Of a stretch of 43,531 nucleotides of DNA, positions 34,639-43,531 are shown one piece after another. Under the pieces are notes generated by a model. That model was given only the letters and a program-made list of their open reading frames with translations, made no database searches and was not told where the DNA came from. Numbering within the stretch: position 1 is the first letter of the stretch; every line of letters begins with the position of its first letter. The translations under genes were made by a program, and so were the position numbers. The DNA is from Tannerella sp. (lineage in GTDB: Bacteria; Bacteroidota; Bacteroidia; Bacteroidales; Tannerellaceae): NCBI GenBank assembly GCA_031283785.1, contig JAITBC010000160.1, forward strand, positions 1 to 43,531. The letters are read 5' to 3'.

Positions 34639-36018
34639 ATGAAGACAATTTTTAAACTTGCAGTTTGTTTTGTAGTATTGTTCAGTTCATGTAGCTCGCC
34701 TGGCGACGGATGGATTGAATTGTTTAACGGTAAGGATTTTACCGGTTTTAATCAGCTGAATGGGAAAGCTCCTTACCGTGTGGAAGACGGTATGCTTGTC
34801 GGAACTTCGGTGAAAGGTCAGCCGAACAGTTTTATGGCTACCGAACAGGATTATGGCGATTTCATCCTGGAATTTGATGTATTATGTGCTTCGGCGCTTA
34901 ATTCCGGGGTGCAGTTCCGCAGTGAAAGCCGTCCGGATTATAATAACGGGCGTGTACACGGCTATCAGTGTGAGATAGATCCTTCCGACCGTGCCTGGAG
35001 CGGAGGTATCTACGATGAGGCGCGCCGCGGGTGGCTTGTTACGCTGGAAGGGGATGAGCGGGGACGTTCCGCCAGCCGGAAAGACGACTGGAATCATTAC
35101 CGGATTGAAGCGTTCGGCGATACGATACGCGTCTGGCTTAACGGCGTCAATACGGCAAACCTGCTTGATAATACGACGCTTAAAGGCTTTATCGCATTTC
35201 AGGTACACGGCATAGGGAATAATGATGCTCTGGAAGGAAAGGAAATTAAATGGAAAAATATCCGTATCATGACGGATAATATCCGGCAGCATCTTTTGCA
35301 GGATGCGTCGGCTCCTGAAATAAACAGGATTCCGAATACCCTTTCTTCGGCAGAGCAGACCGACGGATGGAAGTTGTTGTTTGATGGGCGGTCGAATGTC
35401 GGATGGCGTAGCGCCCATAAGGATGTATTTCCCGAAAACGGTTGGAAAATTGCAGACGGCGCTATAACAGTGCTGCGTACTGACGGGAAAGAATCCGCAC
35501 ATGGAGGGGATATTGTGACACAGGATGAATATTCGGCGTTTGAACTGAGCCTCGAATTTAAAATTACGGAAGGTGCAAACAGCGGCATAAAATATTTCGT
35601 GACGGAGGGAGAGAAGCAAAAAGGCTCTGCTTTTGGACTTGAATATCAGGTTCTTGACGACGCCGTTCATCCGGATGCAAAGCTCTATACGTCCGTTCCG
35701 GGAAGCCGTGCCTGCGCTGGCCTCTATGATTTGATTAAGCCTCAGAATAAGCGTTTTAACGGCGTCGGCCAATGGAATCAGGCCGTTATCAAAGTGTTCC
35801 CGAACAACCATGTGGAACAATGGTTGAACGGGTTTAAAACAGTTGAATACGAACGTGGTTCCGAAGCTTTTCGGGAGTTGGTAAAGGGAAGTAAATATGC
35901 AGCGAAGGCATATAATGAAAACGGCCGGTTCGGCGAAGCTCCCAAAGGTCATATTTTGCTTCAGGATCATGGAGATGAAGTCTCTTTCCGCAGTATCAAA
36001 ATAAGGGAATTGAAATAA
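34639..36018 (+). CDS. lipoprotein with two DUF1080 domains
   Basis: This 459-aa protein has a lipoprotein signal ending LFSSC (Cys18). Domain 1 covers about 24-215: GWIELFNGKDFTGFNQLNG, FILEFDVLCASALNSGVQFR, GFIAFQVHGIGNNDALEGKE. Domain 2 covers about 235-459: GWKLLFDGRSNVGWRSAHKD, SLEFKITEGANSGIKYFV, YQVLDDAVHPDAKLY, GHILLQDHGDEVSFRSIKI. The two share the DUF1080 fold but are diverged, so one may bind and the other catalyse (inference). It stands alone under its own promoter, 11 kb from the Gfo/Idh-DUF1080 pair. It might act on 3-keto sugars made by that oxidoreductase. No oxidoreductase is adjacent here. Confidence 0.9.
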   Translation: MKTIFKLAVCFVVLFSSCSSPGDGWIELFNGKDFTGFNQLNGKAPYRVEDGMLVGTSVKGQPNSFMATEQDYGDFILEFDVLCASALNSGVQFRSESRPDYNNGRVHGYQCEIDPSDRAWSGGIYDEARRGWLVTLEGDERGRSASRKDDWNHYRIEAFGDTIRVWLNGVNTANLLDNTTLKGFIAFQVHGIGNNDALEGKEIKWKNIRIMTDNIRQHLLQDASAPEINRIPNTLSSAEQTDGWKLLFDGRSNVGWRSAHKDVFPENGWKIADGAITVLRTDGKESAHGGDIVTQDEYSAFELSLEFKITEGANSGIKYFVTEGEKQKGSAFGLEYQVLDDAVHPDAKLYTSVPGSRACAGLYDLIKPQNKRFNGVGQWNQAVIKVFPNNHVEQWLNGFKTVEYERGSEAFRELVKGSKYAAKAYNENGRFGEAPKGHILLQDHGDEVSFRSIKIRELK

Positions 36019-36041
36019 TATAAAAAAAATAATGCAATCTT

Positions 36042-36073
36042 TTTGCAGGGATACAAAATATATATTATCTTTG
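36042..36073 (+). promoter_or_regulatory. promoter for the rimP-nusA-infB cluster
   Basis: TTTG (36042-36045) and TATCTTTG (36066-36073) are 20 bp apart. Both fit the Bacteroidota consensus. Transcription would start near 36080, giving a leader of about 57 nt. Confidence 0.75.
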
Positions 36074-36093
36074 CCGGAAATTAAGGAGAATTG

Positions 36094-36147
36094 ATGATGA
36101 AGGAGGGGGCAGGCAGTTCCCCTCCTTTTTATAATTATGACAGATAA
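36094..36147 (+). CDS. putative 17-codon leader peptide upstream of rimP
   Basis: AAGGAG (36083-36088), a perfect Shine-Dalgarno rare in this phylum, precedes ATGATG. The frame reads MMKEGAGSSPPFYNYDR and stops at 36145-36147, overlapping the rimP start (36137) in another frame. It runs through the terminator-like hairpin. Translation of it could control that hairpin and couple to rimP. Whether it is translated is not shown by sequence alone. Confidence 0.4.
   Translation: MMKEGAGSSPPFYNYDR
36100..36130 (+). terminator. attenuator-like hairpin in the rimP leader
   Basis: AAGGAGGGG (36100-36108) pairs perfectly with CCCCTCCTT (36119-36127), followed by TTT for a five-T run (36126-36130). It lies between the promoter and the rimP ATG, 6 bp before the start. 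It could stop transcription of the whole cluster conditionally. Confidence 0.6.
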
Positions 36148-36601
36148 GGAGTTTATAAAGAGTTTGGTAGAGGAAAAATTGAAAGGTACGAATTATTTCC
36201 TTGTAGATGTATCCATCGGTCGGGATAACCTGATAGTTATTGAAATAGATCATGATAACGGCGTAAGTATTGATGATTGTGTTGCATTGAGCCGCTATAT
36301 AGAAGGGAATCTGGACAGGGAGAAAGAAGATTTTGAACTTGAAGTAGGATCTTCGGGTATAACATCACCATTTAAAAATATCCGTCAGTATGTGAAAAAT
36401 ATAGGGAATGAAGTGGAGATGATGCTGAAGAACGGTATAAAACTCACCGGATTATTAAAAGCGGTCGACGACAGCGGCGTTACAATAACAGTTGAAAAGA
36501 AGATTAAATCCGATGATTGCAGACGAAGAACGACGGTAGCGGAAGACCGGACATATTCGTATGATGAAATAAAATACACAAAATATTTAATTAGATTCTA
36601 A
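36137..36601 (+). CDS. rimP: ribosome maturation factor RimP
   Basis: This 154-aa protein helps 30S subunit maturation. The N-terminal domain contains DVSIGRDNLIVIEIDHDNG and SIDDCVALSRYIEGNLDREKEDFELEVGSSGI, the RimP signature, with the G-S-x-G-I turn. The C-terminal Sm-like domain carries KNIGNEVEMMLKNG and GVTITVEKK. Length is that of the family. It begins the conserved block rimP-nusA-infB and is 7 bp from nusA, so the two are co-transcribed. The leader with a hairpin and possible leader peptide suggests control before this gene. Confidence 0.95.
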   Translation: MTDKEFIKSLVEEKLKGTNYFLVDVSIGRDNLIVIEIDHDNGVSIDDCVALSRYIEGNLDREKEDFELEVGSSGITSPFKNIRQYVKNIGNEVEMMLKNGIKLTGLLKAVDDSGVTITVEKKIKSDDCRRRTTVAEDRTYSYDEIKYTKYLIRF

Positions 36602-36608
36602 TAAAATT

Positions 36609-37928
36609 ATGGCGAGAAGGAAAGAAGAAACAATCAGTATGATTGATACGTTGGCGGAATTTAAAGAACTTAAGAATATTGATAAAGAGACGATGATTAA
36701 CGTTCTGGAGGAGTCGTTTCGTAATGTTATTGCTAAGATGTTCGGTACGGATGAGAATTATGATATCATCATAAATCCCGAAAAAGGAGACTTTGAAATA
36801 TGGCGTAACCGGACGGTTGTCCCGGATGGCAGTTTGGAAGACCCTAATCTGCAGGTGGCATTGAGCGAAGCGCGTGAGATGGACCCCGATTGTGAAGTGG
36901 ACGAAGAAGTTACGGACGAGGTCTATTTTGAAAAATTCGGACGCCGTGCCATTCTTAACCTGCGTCAGACGCTTGCCTCTAAAATTCTGGAGTTGCAGAA
37001 AGACAGTCTTTATTCCCGTTATAAAGAACATATCGGTACGATTGTTTCGGCCGAAGTTTACCAGATATGGAAAAAAGAAATATTGTTGCTCGACGATGAA
37101 GGAAATGACCTGTTGCTTCCCAAAACGGAACAGATTCCTTCGGATTTCTTTCGTAAAGGCGAAGCTATTCGCGCTATTATTAAAGATGTAACAAATGATA
37201 ATAATAATCCGAAAATTATTCTTTCGCGTACTAATAATGTGTTTTTACAACGGCTGTTTGAACTTGAAGTTCCGGAAATAAACGATGGGCTGATCACTAT
37301 AAAAGCGATTGCACGTATTCCCGGTGAACGCGCTAAAATTGCAGTCGAATCGTACGACGACCGTATAGATCCGGTAGGCGCCTGCGTCGGGATGAAAGGT
37401 TCGCGTATACGCGGTATCGTACACGAGTTGCGTAATGAAAATATTGATGTCATAAATTATACGGCGAATACATCCCTGTTTATTCAACGTTCATTAAGTC
37501 CGGCGAAAATATCTTCGATACGTGTCAACGAAAGCGAACGGACAGCGGAAGTGTTCCTCCGCCCCGAAGAAGTGTCGCTTGCTATCGGTAAAGGAGGAAT
37601 GAATATCAAACTTGCCTGCATGTTGACGGATTATAAGATAGATGTGTTCCGTGATATAGACGATGCGGACGAGGAAGATATTTATCTGGATGAATTTGAT
37701 GATGAAATCGACGCTTGGGTTATTGACGCTCTGAAATCGTTGGGATGTAATACGGCAAAGGCTGTTCTGGATATGTCGATAGAAGATGTTATGGAACGTG
37801 CGGACCTTGAAGAACAAACGGTCAGAGATGTATATCGGATATTGTCGGCCGAGTTTGAAGAAGAAGCCGATAATAATGCCCAAGAGGAAGATGCTGCTGA
37901 TGTAAACACGGAGGAATCCGACACATGA
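36609..37928 (+). CDS. nusA: transcription termination/antitermination factor NusA
   Basis: This 439-aa protein binds RNA polymerase and RNA to modulate pausing, termination and antitermination. An N-terminal RNAP-binding domain covers about 1-125 (MINVLEESFRNVIAKMFG). The S1 domain is at about 130-200 (GTIVSAEVYQIWKKE). KH1 contains VGMKGSRIRGIVHEL near 260. KH2 contains AIGKGGMNIKLACML near 325. A C-terminal helical part (SLGCNTAKAVLDMS) ends in an acidic tail rich in Glu/Asp/Asn. It is shorter than the E. coli protein and of usual length for Bacteroidota. It is followed by infB after 60 bp. NusA could act on the leader hairpin, as in other bacteria's nusA-infB operons (inference). Confidence 0.97.
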   Translation: MARRKEETISMIDTLAEFKELKNIDKETMINVLEESFRNVIAKMFGTDENYDIIINPEKGDFEIWRNRTVVPDGSLEDPNLQVALSEAREMDPDCEVDEEVTDEVYFEKFGRRAILNLRQTLASKILELQKDSLYSRYKEHIGTIVSAEVYQIWKKEILLLDDEGNDLLLPKTEQIPSDFFRKGEAIRAIIKDVTNDNNNPKIILSRTNNVFLQRLFELEVPEINDGLITIKAIARIPGERAKIAVESYDDRIDPVGACVGMKGSRIRGIVHELRNENIDVINYTANTSLFIQRSLSPAKISSIRVNESERTAEVFLRPEEVSLAIGKGGMNIKLACMLTDYKIDVFRDIDDADEEDIYLDEFDDEIDAWVIDALKSLGCNTAKAVLDMSIEDVMERADLEEQTVRDVYRILSAEFEEEADNNAQEEDAADVNTEESDT

Positions 37929-37988
37929 CTCGGTACTGATTGCCGAAATGCTGAGTTATAAATGAATCGACAAAAAATGTAATGATAT

Positions 37989-40900
37989 ATGCCGGTAAAA
38001 TTAAATAAAGTAATTAAAGATTTAAATGTGGGGCTGTCTACGGTCGTGGAATACCTCAATAAGAAAGGCTATGAAGTCGAAAGTAATCCCAATGTTAAGA
38101 TTACGGACGAACAGTTTGATCTGCTGATTAACGAATTTGGCAATGGTTTATCCATAAAAGAAAAGAAAATAATCAAACCGGTTGTATATGGAAATCCTTT
38201 GAAAGAAAAGCAAAAACCTCAGGAAATAGAAGAAATAAAAACGAAGATACCTGATTATATAAAACCCCGGATTATAACTAAAGGTAAGATTGACCTTGAC
38301 GGAAAATCGTTTAAATCGAAATCGTCGTTTTTTAAAGATCTGTTTTCAAAAACGGAAGATAAACCTTCGTATGGTAAACCTTCCGGTGGATTGATAACGG
38401 AAATAATGGATGAACCTGAAAAAGTTGCGACAAAGAAAGAAGAATATGCAGTAGTGGCGGAGACCCCTGTTAATGAAACGGTTATCCCGAAATCCGAAAC
38501 GGATTCCGCACAAGAAAATACTCCGTTGGAAAAGGCCGTTGCTGAAATTGTTCCGGCAGAGGCCGTTGCTGAAGAAAAGAATGAAGTAGAAGTGAATGCG
38601 GCGCCCGAACAGACGCCGGGACAGGAAGCTGAACGGGGACAGGAAGCAGAACGGGGACAGGACGATGAATCCGGACAAATACCGGAATTGAAACAGGAAC
38701 ATAAAATAGAACAGGAAACGGAACAAGTGCAGGAGGCTAAGGTACAAGAGGAAATTTCAGGGCAGGAAGAAATGTTGACGTTAAACGTTAGAAAAAAAGA
38801 AGATAAAGAAGAGCCATTTCGTCTTAAAAAGCCTTCTATAGAGCCTCATATAAAAGTTACCGGAAAGATAGACCTCTCAGCCATAAACCAGGCGACAAGT
38901 CCACGAAAAAAAACTAAGGAAGAAAAAAAACGGGAACGTGAAGAGCGCAGGAGTAAATTCATGGAGCAAAGGAAAGCTCATCCGCATCCGCATCCGCATC
39001 CGCATCCGCCACAAGTGAACAAGACTGGCGTCGCCGCATCTTCAAAACCTGCGGAAGCCGCATCCGTTAACGCCGGAAACAAGCATAAACGTAAGCGTAT
39101 CAAGAAAGAACGTGTCGATGTTAATAATACGCCGGGAACGAACACGCGTAAAGACGACAGGAAACAGCGTATAAAAAGACCCATACGTGCTGAAGTTAAT
39201 GAGGAAGATGTACAGAAACAGATTAAGGAAACGCTGGCACGCCTGACAAGTAAAAATTCGAAAGGGAAGGGCGCTAAATATCGCCGCGAAAAGCGGGATG
39301 CCGCCGCTCATCGCGAACAGGAACTGTTGGAAGTAGAAAGGCGTGAAAGCAGAGTCCTTAAAATAACCGAGTTTGTGACGGCCAATGACCTTGCGAATAT
39401 GATGGATATGCCTGTAACGCAGATAATATCCACTTGTATGAGTATCGGTATGATGGTATCTATCAATCAGCGTCTTGATGCGGAAACGATTAATATTGTG
39501 GCGGATGAATTCGGCTTTACTACCGAATATGTAAGCGCGGAAGTGGTCGAAGCCATAACGGAAGAAATGGACAAGGAAGATGACTTGGTCCCCCGTCCGC
39601 CGATTATTACGGTGATGGGACATGTTGACCACGGTAAGACATCGTTGCTTGATAACATACGCAAGACGAATGTTATTGCCGGTGAGGCGGGAGGCATTAC
39701 GCAACATATCGGGGCATATAATGTAAAATTGCCGAATGGACACCATATCACGTTTTTAGATACTCCCGGACACGAAGCGTTTACGGCTATGCGTGCACGG
39801 GGAGCGAAAATGACGGATATCGTCATTATTATTGTTGCGGCAGACGATCATGTGATGCCGCAGACAGTCGAGGCTATTAATCACGCATCAGTGGCGGGCG
39901 TTCCCATTGTATTTGCAATAAACAAGATAGATAAGCCGCATGCAAATCCTGAAAAGATAAAGGAAGAACTGGCTAATATGAACTATCTGGTGGAAGATTG
40001 GGGCGGGAAATATCAGAGTCAGGAAATATCGGCCAAACAAGGCATCGGAATGCCGGATTTGCTCGAAAAAGTATTGCTTGAAGCGGATATGCTGGAGTTG
40101 AAAGCCAATCCCGAACGGAGGGCTACGGGGTCAATTATCGAATCGTCGCTTGATAAAGGACGGGGATTTGTGTCAACCGTTCTTGTAAGTAACGGGACAC
40201 TGAAGCAAGGTGATATTGTGTTGGCGGGAACACATTTCGGACGTATCAAGGCGATGTTCAATGAGCGTAATCAGCGGATAGAACAGGTGATGCCGTCCGA
40301 ACCGGCTATTATACTCGGTCTTGACGGAGCGCCTCAGGCCGGCGATACGTTTAATGTTCTTGATACGGAACAGGAAGCGCGCGAGATTGCATCACGCCGC
40401 GAACAGCTACAGCGCGAACTGGGACTTCGTACGCAAAAACGCTTCGGTCTTGAAGAACTTGGGCGTCGTCGCGCACTTGGCGATTTCCATGAATTGAATT
40501 TGATCGTAAAAGGTGATGTCGACGGATCTGTCGAAGCCTTGTCGGATTCGTTGATAAAACTGTCGACGGAAAAAATTCGAGTGAATGTAATACATAAAGC
40601 GGTCGGTCAGATTTCGGAATCGGATATCTCTCTTGCAGAAACGGCGGATGCCGTTATCATCGGGTTTCAGGTGCGCCCCTCAGCGCAAGCACGTCGCATG
40701 GCGGAAAACGAAGGCGTTGAAATGCGCTTATATTCAATTATTTATGATGCTATAAACGATGTTAAGGATGCAATGGAGGGTCTCTTGTCGCCGGAAATAC
40801 GCGAAGACATCTGCGGCGAAGTTGAGGTATTGCAGGTATTTAAAATCACCAAGGTAGGAACAATTGCCGGATGTATCGTTAAAGAAGGTAAGATCAGGCG

Positions 40901-41099
40901 TACGAACAAGGTGCGGGTCGTTCGCGACGGTATCGTTGTTCATACCGGGGAACTGGGTTCGCTGAAACGTTTCAAGGACGAAGTTAAAGAGGCTGTTTCC
41001 GGTCAGGATTGCGGGATATATGTTAATAATTATAATGATATACAGATTGGCGATATCATTGAACCGTTTGATCAGGTAGAGATAAAGAAAACGTTATAA
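37989..41099 (+). CDS. infB: translation initiation factor IF-2
   Basis: This 1036-aa GTPase brings initiator tRNA to the 30S subunit. The N-terminal domain ([25 protein letters not shown]) is followed by a long, charged, low-complexity linker to about 440. The linker contains GQEAER repeats (38619-38672) and five His-Pro pairs (38979-39008). Then come an IF2N-like domain ([18 protein letters not shown]) and the G domain: G1 GHVDHGKT at 544-551, DTPGHEAF, and NKIDKP. The C-terminal domains include [20 protein letters not shown]. The linker is species-variable in known IF-2 proteins. It ends 9 bp before cvpA, so the cluster continues. Confidence 0.98.
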   Translation: MPVKLNKVIKDLNVGLSTVVEYLNKKGYEVESNPNVKITDEQFDLLINEFGNGLSIKEKKIIKPVVYGNPLKEKQKPQEIEEIKTKIPDYIKPRIITKGKIDLDGKSFKSKSSFFKDLFSKTEDKPSYGKPSGGLITEIMDEPEKVATKKEEYAVVAETPVNETVIPKSETDSAQENTPLEKAVAEIVPAEAVAEEKNEVEVNAAPEQTPGQEAERGQEAERGQDDESGQIPELKQEHKIEQETEQVQEAKVQEEISGQEEMLTLNVRKKEDKEEPFRLKKPSIEPHIKVTGKIDLSAINQATSPRKKTKEEKKREREERRSKFMEQRKAHPHPHPHPHPPQVNKTGVAASSKPAEAASVNAGNKHKRKRIKKERVDVNNTPGTNTRKDDRKQRIKRPIRAEVNEEDVQKQIKETLARLTSKNSKGKGAKYRREKRDAAAHREQELLEVERRESRVLKITEFVTANDLANMMDMPVTQIISTCMSIGMMVSINQRLDAETINIVADEFGFTTEYVSAEVVEAITEEMDKEDDLVPRPPIITVMGHVDHGKTSLLDNIRKTNVIAGEAGGITQHIGAYNVKLPNGHHITFLDTPGHEAFTAMRARGAKMTDIVIIIVAADDHVMPQTVEAINHASVAGVPIVFAINKIDKPHANPEKIKEELANMNYLVEDWGGKYQSQEISAKQGIGMPDLLEKVLLEADMLELKANPERRATGSIIESSLDKGRGFVSTVLVSNGTLKQGDIVLAGTHFGRIKAMFNERNQRIEQVMPSEPAIILGLDGAPQAGDTFNVLDTEQEAREIASRREQLQRELGLRTQKRFGLEELGRRRALGDFHELNLIVKGDVDGSVEALSDSLIKLSTEKIRVNVIHKAVGQISESDISLAETADAVIIGFQVRPSAQARRMAENEGVEMRLYSIIYDAINDVKDAMEGLLSPEIREDICGEVEVLQVFKITKVGTIAGCIVKEGKIRRTNKVRVVRDGIVVHTGELGSLKRFKDEVKEAVSGQDCGIYVNNYNDIQIGDIIEPFDQVEIKKTL
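38619..38678 (+). repeat. 18-bp repeats coding GQEAER in the IF-2 linker
   Basis: Two near-identical 18-bp units (38619-38636 and 38637-38654, one base different) are followed by a diverged unit (38655-38672) and a truncated start. They encode an acidic, glutamine-rich stretch in the disordered IF-2 linker. Frame is preserved. Confidence 0.85.
38979..39008 (+). repeat. five CATCCG hexamers coding His-Pro in IF-2
   Basis: Exact tandem hexamers at 38979, 38985, 38991, 38997 and 39003 encode [10 protein letters not shown] in the linker before the IF2N-like domain. Slippage would change the number of His-Pro pairs without a frameshift. Confidence 0.95.
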
Positions 41100-41108
41100 A
41101 TACATGCA

Positions 41109-41600
41109 ATGAATTGGTTGGATATTGTAATTTTGTTTATTGCAGGAGCCGGATTGCTGAAAGGTTTGTACGATGGCGTCATCAAACAGGTGGCATCGCT
41201 CGTCGCTATGATTATCGGTATTTACCTGTGTAACGGATCGGCAGAATGGGTTCGTGGTTACCTGGCGAAATTGGAATGGATTCCGCCGCATATGGCGGTA
41301 ATGACAAGTTATATACTCGGCTTTATACTGGTTGTCGGAATCATTGTGCTGGTGGGGATTGTCGTTCATCGGATCGTCAGCGTAACCCCGCTGAGCATAT
41401 TTAATCATATCGCGGGAGGATTGTTGGGTTTGTTGATGATGATATTATGTATTAGTCTTATGCTGAATGTTATAGAGATGTTTGACCGTAATTCCGTAAT
41501 ATTATCGCATGGGTTGAAAGTAGAATCTCATTTTTATTTTTTCATAAAAGATATAATCCCAACATTCTTCCCCGGGAATATTTTCGTGCAGAACGGTTGA
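41109..41600 (+). CDS. CvpA-family inner membrane protein
   Basis: This 163-aa protein has four hydrophobic segments: [20 protein letters not shown] (about 2-22), [12 protein letters not shown] (about 30-46), [20 protein letters not shown] (about 60-85) and the [19 protein letters not shown] region (about 98-118). The start [22 protein letters not shown] is the typical CvpA pattern. CvpA was linked to colicin V production in E. coli, and its general role in the envelope is unclear. Its place between infB and sufB is, to my knowledge, a conserved Bacteroidales arrangement. The gap from infB is 9 bp, and sufB starts 20 bp after it. Confidence 0.88.
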   Translation: MNWLDIVILFIAGAGLLKGLYDGVIKQVASLVAMIIGIYLCNGSAEWVRGYLAKLEWIPPHMAVMTSYILGFILVVGIIVLVGIVVHRIVSVTPLSIFNHIAGGLLGLLMMILCISLMLNVIEMFDRNSVILSHGLKVESHFYFFIKDIIPTFFPGNIFVQNG

Positions 41601-41620
41601 TATTAAAAATTTTCGGAAAA

Positions 41621-43066
41621 ATGGAAGAACAGGATAAATTATTAAATGAGGTAACTTCCGGCGAATATAAATATGGCTTTACAACGGATATAGAAACGGA
41701 AGTTATTCGTCGTGGGCTTGACGAAGATATCATACGTACGATTTCGCAGAAAAAAGAAGAACCCGTATGGATGCTTGATTTTCGACTGAAAGCGTTTCGC
41801 TGCTGGCAGACGATGGAAATGCCTGTATGGGCGCACTTGAATATCTCTCCTATTGATTATCAGGACATTATATATTATGCTGATCCTAAAGGGAAAAAAA
41901 AGCCCGGAAGCATTGACGAAGTCGATCCGGAATTGTTAAAGACTTTTGACAAGCTTGGTATACCTCTTAATGAACGGAAGATGCTGAGTGGAATGGCCGT
42001 CGATGCGGTCATGGATAGCGTCTCTGTGAAGACGACATTTAAAGAGACGCTTGCGGAGAAAGGAATTGTTTTTTGTTCATTCAGCGAGGCCGTCAGGCAT
42101 CATCCGGATTTGGTGCAGAAATATATGGGCAGCGTTGTCGCTTATCATGATAACTTTTTTGCCGCACTTAACTCGGCCGTATTTTCCGACGGCTCTTTTG
42201 TTTATATACCCAAGGGTATACGTTGCCCGATGGAATTGAGTACTTATTTTCGTATAAATGCGGCAAATACCGGACAGTTTGAACGTACGCTGATCGTTGC
42301 CGACGACGATTCGTATGTCAGCTATCTGGAGGGTTGTACGGCTCCCCGGCGCGACGAAAATCAACTTCATGCCGCTATCGTGGAAATTGTGGCAAAAAAT
42401 CATGCCGAGGTGAAATATTCTACCGTTCAAAATTGGTATCCCGGCGATAAAAACGGGAATGGCGGTATCTATAATTTTGTGACGAAGCGCGGACTCTGCA
42501 AAGGCGAGGGGAGTAAAATTTCCTGGACACAGGTAGAAACCGGCTCGGCTATTACATGGAAATATCCGTCATGCATTTTGGCCGGCGATAATTCTGTTGG
42601 AGAATTTTATTCCGTCGCAGTGACCAACAATCACCAGCAAGCCGACACGGGTACGAAGATGATTCACCTGGGACGTAATACCCGCAGTACAATCGTCTCG
42701 AAAGGTATATCGGCCGGATGTAGCCGTAACAGTTACCGCGGATTGGTGAAAATCGCTTCCCGCGCCGAGAATGCCCGTAACCATAGCCAGTGCGACAGTC
42801 TGCTGTTGAGTTCCGCCTGTGGAGCGCATACTTTCCCGTATGCCGATATACAGAACGAAACGGCAGTAGTAGAGCATGAGGCTACGACTTCGAAGATTAA
42901 CGAAGATCAACTTTTTTATTGTAACCAGCGCGGGATTGACACGGAAAAAGCCATAAGCCTTATTGTCGGCGGTTATACACGCGAAGTGATGAATAAGTTG
43001 CCGATGGAGTTTGCGGTCGAAGCGCAGAAATTATTAGCCGTCTCATTGCAAGGGAGCGTGGGATGA
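41621..43066 (+). CDS. sufB: Fe-S cluster assembly protein SufB
   Basis: I chose the ATG at 41621 ([20 protein letters not shown], 481 aa). The frame opens 24 bp upstream, overlapping cvpA. SufB is the scaffold subunit of the SufBCD complex for iron-sulfur cluster building in the cytosol. Family blocks are [81 protein letters not shown], and the C-terminal NYR/His region [10 protein letters not shown]...[11 protein letters not shown]. Length is normal. sufC follows after 91 bp on the same strand. Confidence 0.97.
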   Translation: MEEQDKLLNEVTSGEYKYGFTTDIETEVIRRGLDEDIIRTISQKKEEPVWMLDFRLKAFRCWQTMEMPVWAHLNISPIDYQDIIYYADPKGKKKPGSIDEVDPELLKTFDKLGIPLNERKMLSGMAVDAVMDSVSVKTTFKETLAEKGIVFCSFSEAVRHHPDLVQKYMGSVVAYHDNFFAALNSAVFSDGSFVYIPKGIRCPMELSTYFRINAANTGQFERTLIVADDDSYVSYLEGCTAPRRDENQLHAAIVEIVAKNHAEVKYSTVQNWYPGDKNGNGGIYNFVTKRGLCKGEGSKISWTQVETGSAITWKYPSCILAGDNSVGEFYSVAVTNNHQQADTGTKMIHLGRNTRSTIVSKGISAGCSRNSYRGLVKIASRAENARNHSQCDSLLLSSACGAHTFPYADIQNETAVVEHEATTSKINEDQLFYCNQRGIDTEKAISLIVGGYTREVMNKLPMEFAVEAQKLLAVSLQGSVG

Positions 43067-43084
43067 GACAACGCATTTTTTTCT

Positions 43085-43108
43085 GACGGTCGGGCTTTGC
43101 CGGTCGTC
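43085..43108. other. imperfect hairpin between sufB and sufC
   Basis: GACGGTCGG (43085-43093) can pair with CCGGTCGTC (43100-43108) using two G-T wobbles. T residues lie before it rather than after, so it is not a good terminator in the sufB direction. It may affect mRNA stability between the genes. Confidence 0.35.
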
Positions 43109-43157
43109 TTATTGACGGACTGTCGGGTTTGTTGAATTAGATAAAGATTGATATGAA

Positions 43158-43531
43158 ATGAATGATATATTGTTGGAAATAAAAAATCTGCATGCAGAAA
43201 TAGAAGGTAAAGAAATATTAAGAGGAGTAAATCTTACCGTTAAAACCGGAGAGATTCATGCAATAATGGGGCCTAACGGCTCCGGTAAAAGCACGTTAAG
43301 CAGTGTGCTTGTCGGCAATCCGGCATTTACGGTGACGAAAGGGACGGTGAGCTATAAAGGAAAAGATTTATTGGCATTGCCGCCCGAACGCCGTAGCCGT
43401 GAAGGTCTGTTCCTTAGTTTCCAGTATCCGGTGGAGATCCCCGGTGTGAGTATGGTTAATTTCATGCGTGCCGCAGTAAATGCTCATCGCGAATATAAGG
43501 GTGAAGATCCGGTGTCGGCGACCGATTTTCT
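43158..43531 (+). CDS. sufC: Fe-S cluster assembly ATPase SufC (3' end beyond window)
   Basis: The frame from the ATG at 43158 (MNDILLEIKNLHAEIEGKEI) runs open to the window edge, giving 124 codons, about half of a normal SufC. It is an ABC-type ATPase: Walker A GPNGSGKST at about 38-46, the Q-loop region FLSFQYPVEIPGVSMVNFMR, and LLALPPERRSREGLF, all SufC-like. It binds SufB/SufD and uses ATP for Fe-S cluster assembly. An ATG at 43153 is followed at once by a stop and was not used. The Walker B and signature motifs lie beyond the window. Confidence 0.95.
   Translation, partial: MNDILLEIKNLHAEIEGKEILRGVNLTVKTGEIHAIMGPNGSGKSTLSSVLVGNPAFTVTKGTVSYKGKDLLALPPERRSREGLFLSFQYPVEIPGVSMVNFMRAAVNAHREYKGEDPVSATDF

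Noticed and set aside
34882..35970. 362-codon minus-strand frame opposite the tandem-DUF1080 gene
   Set aside because: The plus-strand gene has a lipoprotein signal and clear DUF1080 domains. The antisense frame is a shadow.
43085..43108. terminator between sufB and sufC
   Set aside because: The stem needs wobble pairs and the T run is upstream, not downstream. suf genes are normally co-transcribed.

Overview
The window comes from a Bacteroidota genome, most likely order Bacteroidales. Evidence: a SusC/SusD pair, lipoproteins with an acidic signal after the lipidated Cys, promoters of the Bacteroidota TTTG...TAnnTTTG type, scarce Shine-Dalgarno sites, and the order rimP-nusA-infB-cvpA-sufB-sufC. 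Genus cannot be fixed from this sequence alone. No rRNA, tRNA, CRISPR array, transposase or integrase was seen.

Positions 1-11471 (minus strand) hold part of a polysaccharide utilisation locus. In transcription order it has a large lipoprotein glycoside hydrolase (GH106-like), an L-arabinose/L-fucose isomerase-like enzyme, a 645-bp gene-free stretch with simple-sequence tracts and hairpins, SusC, SusD, and a DUF4959-type surface lipoprotein that runs off the left edge. No regulator of the locus lies in the window.

Positions 11472-13932 are the most unusual part. Two unrecognised minus-strand genes (183 and 222 aa, the second clearly GC-rich) lie between two 37-bp direct repeats that differ at one base. 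Upstream of the 222-aa gene is an array of ten GTAATTAC-like palindromic cores spaced 21,21,21,20,21,21,21,21,21 bp, i.e. two helical turns. Three perfectly abutting 28-bp repeats lie just outside the left copy. This is my best candidate for an undescribed cassette.

Positions 13933-30729 are mostly ordinary genome: a C45-like Ntn hydrolase; an operon of C1 peptidase, small membrane protein and endonuclease IV; proC; a TonB-dependent receptor-like outer-membrane protein; a Gfo/Idh/MocA oxidoreductase paired with a DUF1080 lipoprotein (a probable 3-keto-glycoside module); an M16 peptidase; two glycosyltransferases; a nitroreductase; and a C69 dipeptidase.

Positions 30792-43531 (plus strand) carry a small outer-membrane barrel protein, radA, an FAD-dependent oxidoreductase, a tandem-DUF1080 lipoprotein, then the transcription/translation cluster rimP-nusA-infB, cvpA, and the Fe-S assembly genes sufB and sufC (cut by the right edge). 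The rimP leader holds a short ORF with a strong Shine-Dalgarno and a terminator-like hairpin, which suggests attenuation of the nusA-infB operon.
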